From positions 1 through 5,371 of the forward strand of contig CAYHHA010000064.1 in assembly GCA_964356315.1 (NCBI GenBank): a stretch of 5,371 nt of DNA, in the 5' to 3' direction. Below, one piece after another: positions 5,335-5,371 of this stretch. Each line of letters opens with the position of its first letter. Positions within the stretch are counted from its first letter, which is position 1. The position numbers and the translations under genes are program-made. The notes beneath the pieces were generated by a model, which searched no databases, had not been told where the DNA came from, and was given only the letters and a program-made list of their open reading frames with translations. Origin of the DNA: CAYGFH01 sp964356315. GTDB taxonomy: Bacteria; Patescibacteriota; Microgenomatia; UBA10105; UBA927.

Positions 5335-5371
5335 AGCTTAGTAGTTAGGGGTAAGTAGTACGTAGTAAGGT
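5331..5371. repeat. Second degenerate heptamer array, TTAGTAG/TAAGTAG type, cut by window end
   Basis: From 5331 the sequence can be read in 7-bp steps: TTAGAGC, TTAGTAG, TTAGGGG, TAAGTAG, TACGTAG, then TAAGGT at the edge. The loose consensus TWAGTAG differs from the array at 4287-4384, but the period is the same. The array overlaps the TAG stop of the small membrane protein gene and continues past the window. Confidence 0.75.

Overview
The window shows five protein genes, all on the + strand. Moderate-to-low GC, compact spacing, Thr-Pro-rich extracellular linkers, weak use of Shine-Dalgarno sites and intergenic heptamer arrays together suggest an uncultivated bacterium of the Candidate Phyla Radiation (Patescibacteria, perhaps a Microgenomates-type lineage). 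This is an inference from style; the window holds no phylogenetic marker gene.

Positions 1-3811 hold two tightly coupled genes. The first is cut by the left edge of the window. It encodes a large exported protein: a beta domain, a fibronectin-III-like domain, a Thr/Pro linker, several Ig-like domains, a carboxypeptidase-regulatory-like domain, and a C-terminal thioredoxin-like domain without the CxxC cysteines. One base after its stop begins a polytopic membrane sensor with about seven N-terminal helices, a large Cache-like extracytoplasmic domain and a last helix. It ends where a HAMP domain and a histidine kinase would normally begin.

Positions 3812-4283 hold a short promoter-bearing gap with an inverted repeat, then a single-domain CheY-like response regulator with its own promoter-like element and good ribosome binding site. 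The regulator has no output domain and the sensor has no kinase, so any phosphorelay needs a kinase encoded elsewhere.

Positions 4284-4398 are mostly a 14-unit, 7-bp tandem array. It changes from AGATTTA units to TGATCCA units and ends 14 bp before the next gene. That gene (4399-5076) encodes a single-pass membrane protein with an extracytoplasmic LytR_C domain and no LytR catalytic domain, which suggests a cell-envelope role.

Positions 5077-5371 hold a hairpin overlapping the stop of the LytR_C gene, an extended -10 promoter placed for a leaderless or nearly leaderless transcript, a 73-residue single-pass membrane protein, and a second, degenerate 7-bp array with a different consensus running off the right edge.

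The overall theme is cell-surface sensing and envelope proteins. The most unusual points are the sensor/regulator pair with no kinase or output domain, the thioredoxin-like domain without its active-site cysteines fused to an adhesin-like chain, and two unrelated heptamer arrays that each begin at a stop codon.
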